Assembly: GCA_022576105.1 (NCBI GenBank)
Contig: JACZRM010000096.1
Location: 1-6,604 of the forward strand
Reading direction: 5' to 3'
DNA length: 6,604 nucleotides
Source: Chloroflexota bacterium
Lineage (GTDB): Bacteria; Chloroflexota; Dehalococcoidia; UBA3495
The notes beneath the pieces were generated by a model. The model ran no database searches and was not told the origin of the DNA. It worked only from the letters and a program-made list of their open reading frames with translations. The position numbers and the translations under genes were made by a program. Shown here piece by piece: positions 6,569 to 6,604 of the stretch (its first letter is position 1; each line of letters begins with the position of its first letter).

Positions 6569-6604
6569 GCAGGAAGCTGGATACCAGGCTGAGAAACTCC
6601 TCTG
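6569..6604 (+). promoter_or_regulatory. Possible 5' half of a TPP (thiamine pyrophosphate) riboswitch, cut by the window edge
   Basis: The segment reads as a helix arm AGGA (6571-6574), a hairpin GCTGG-ATA-CCAGGC (6576-6589, one bulge or mismatch), the motif CTGAGAAA (6589-6596), and TCCT (6598-6601), which pairs with AGGA. This order is that of P2, P3, the conserved UGAGA junction and the P2 return strand of the TPP aptamer. GGCTGAGA is the signature sequence of that family. The second half (P4/P5 with the CCTGAT...GGATAATGCC-type segment) would lie beyond the window, so the call is tentative. If real, it would control a gene to the right on the + strand, such as a thiamine synthesis or transport gene. 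Confidence 0.4.

Noticed and set aside
790..6604. CRISPR array, tRNA, rRNA or transposase gene
   Set aside because: No regularly spaced repeat-spacer series, cloverleaf, rRNA segment or transposase motif was seen on either strand. The repeats present are short, non-coding inverted-repeat elements.

Overview
The window holds most of a SUF iron-sulfur cluster assembly operon on the + strand, in the order sufB (3' part only) - sufC - sufD - sufS - sufU - a second sufU-like gene. A DinB-superfamily gene follows convergently on the - strand. The last part of the window is gene-free and may end inside a thiamine pyrophosphate (TPP) riboswitch. The gene set (a SufU partner instead of SufE, no sufA, no regulator in view), the tryptophan-rich DinB protein and the families of short dispersed repeats between genes suggest a free-living bacterium of the Chloroflexota type (Dehalococcoidia or SAR202-like). 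That placement is inference from memory of such genomes, not something the sequence proves.

Layout: 1-789 C-terminal part of SufB; 790-969 a spacer holding an inverted-repeat element and the sufC ribosome binding site; 970-1728 sufC; 1744-3102 sufD; 3099-4334 sufS, which overlaps sufD by 4 bases with a GTG start; 4335-4609 a spacer filled by two direct copies of a repeat around a GC-rich hairpin module; 4610-5059 sufU; 5060-5259 a 200-base spacer with small repeats and no gene; 5260-5736 the second sufU-like gene; 5758-6309 (-) the DinB-like gene; 6310-6604 no gene, with an inverted-repeat element at 6422-6494 and the possible 5' half of a TPP aptamer at 6569-6604.

How the genes work together: SufS takes sulfur from cysteine as a persulfide. 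SufU, a zinc protein, accepts it through a zinc-ligand exchange. The SufB-SufC-SufD complex, driven by the SufC ATPase, builds the Fe-S cluster at the SufB/SufD interface. All key residues I could place are present: the SufB Cys and Glu, the SufD Cys-x-His, the SufC ATPase motifs, the SufS Lys, Cys and zinc-swap His, and the four zinc ligands in both SufU proteins. The pathway therefore looks intact.

I see no wholly new system here. The points most worth a second look are the tandem divergent SufU pair, the possible riboswitch at the right edge, and the structured repeats that sit in the gaps of an otherwise tight operon.
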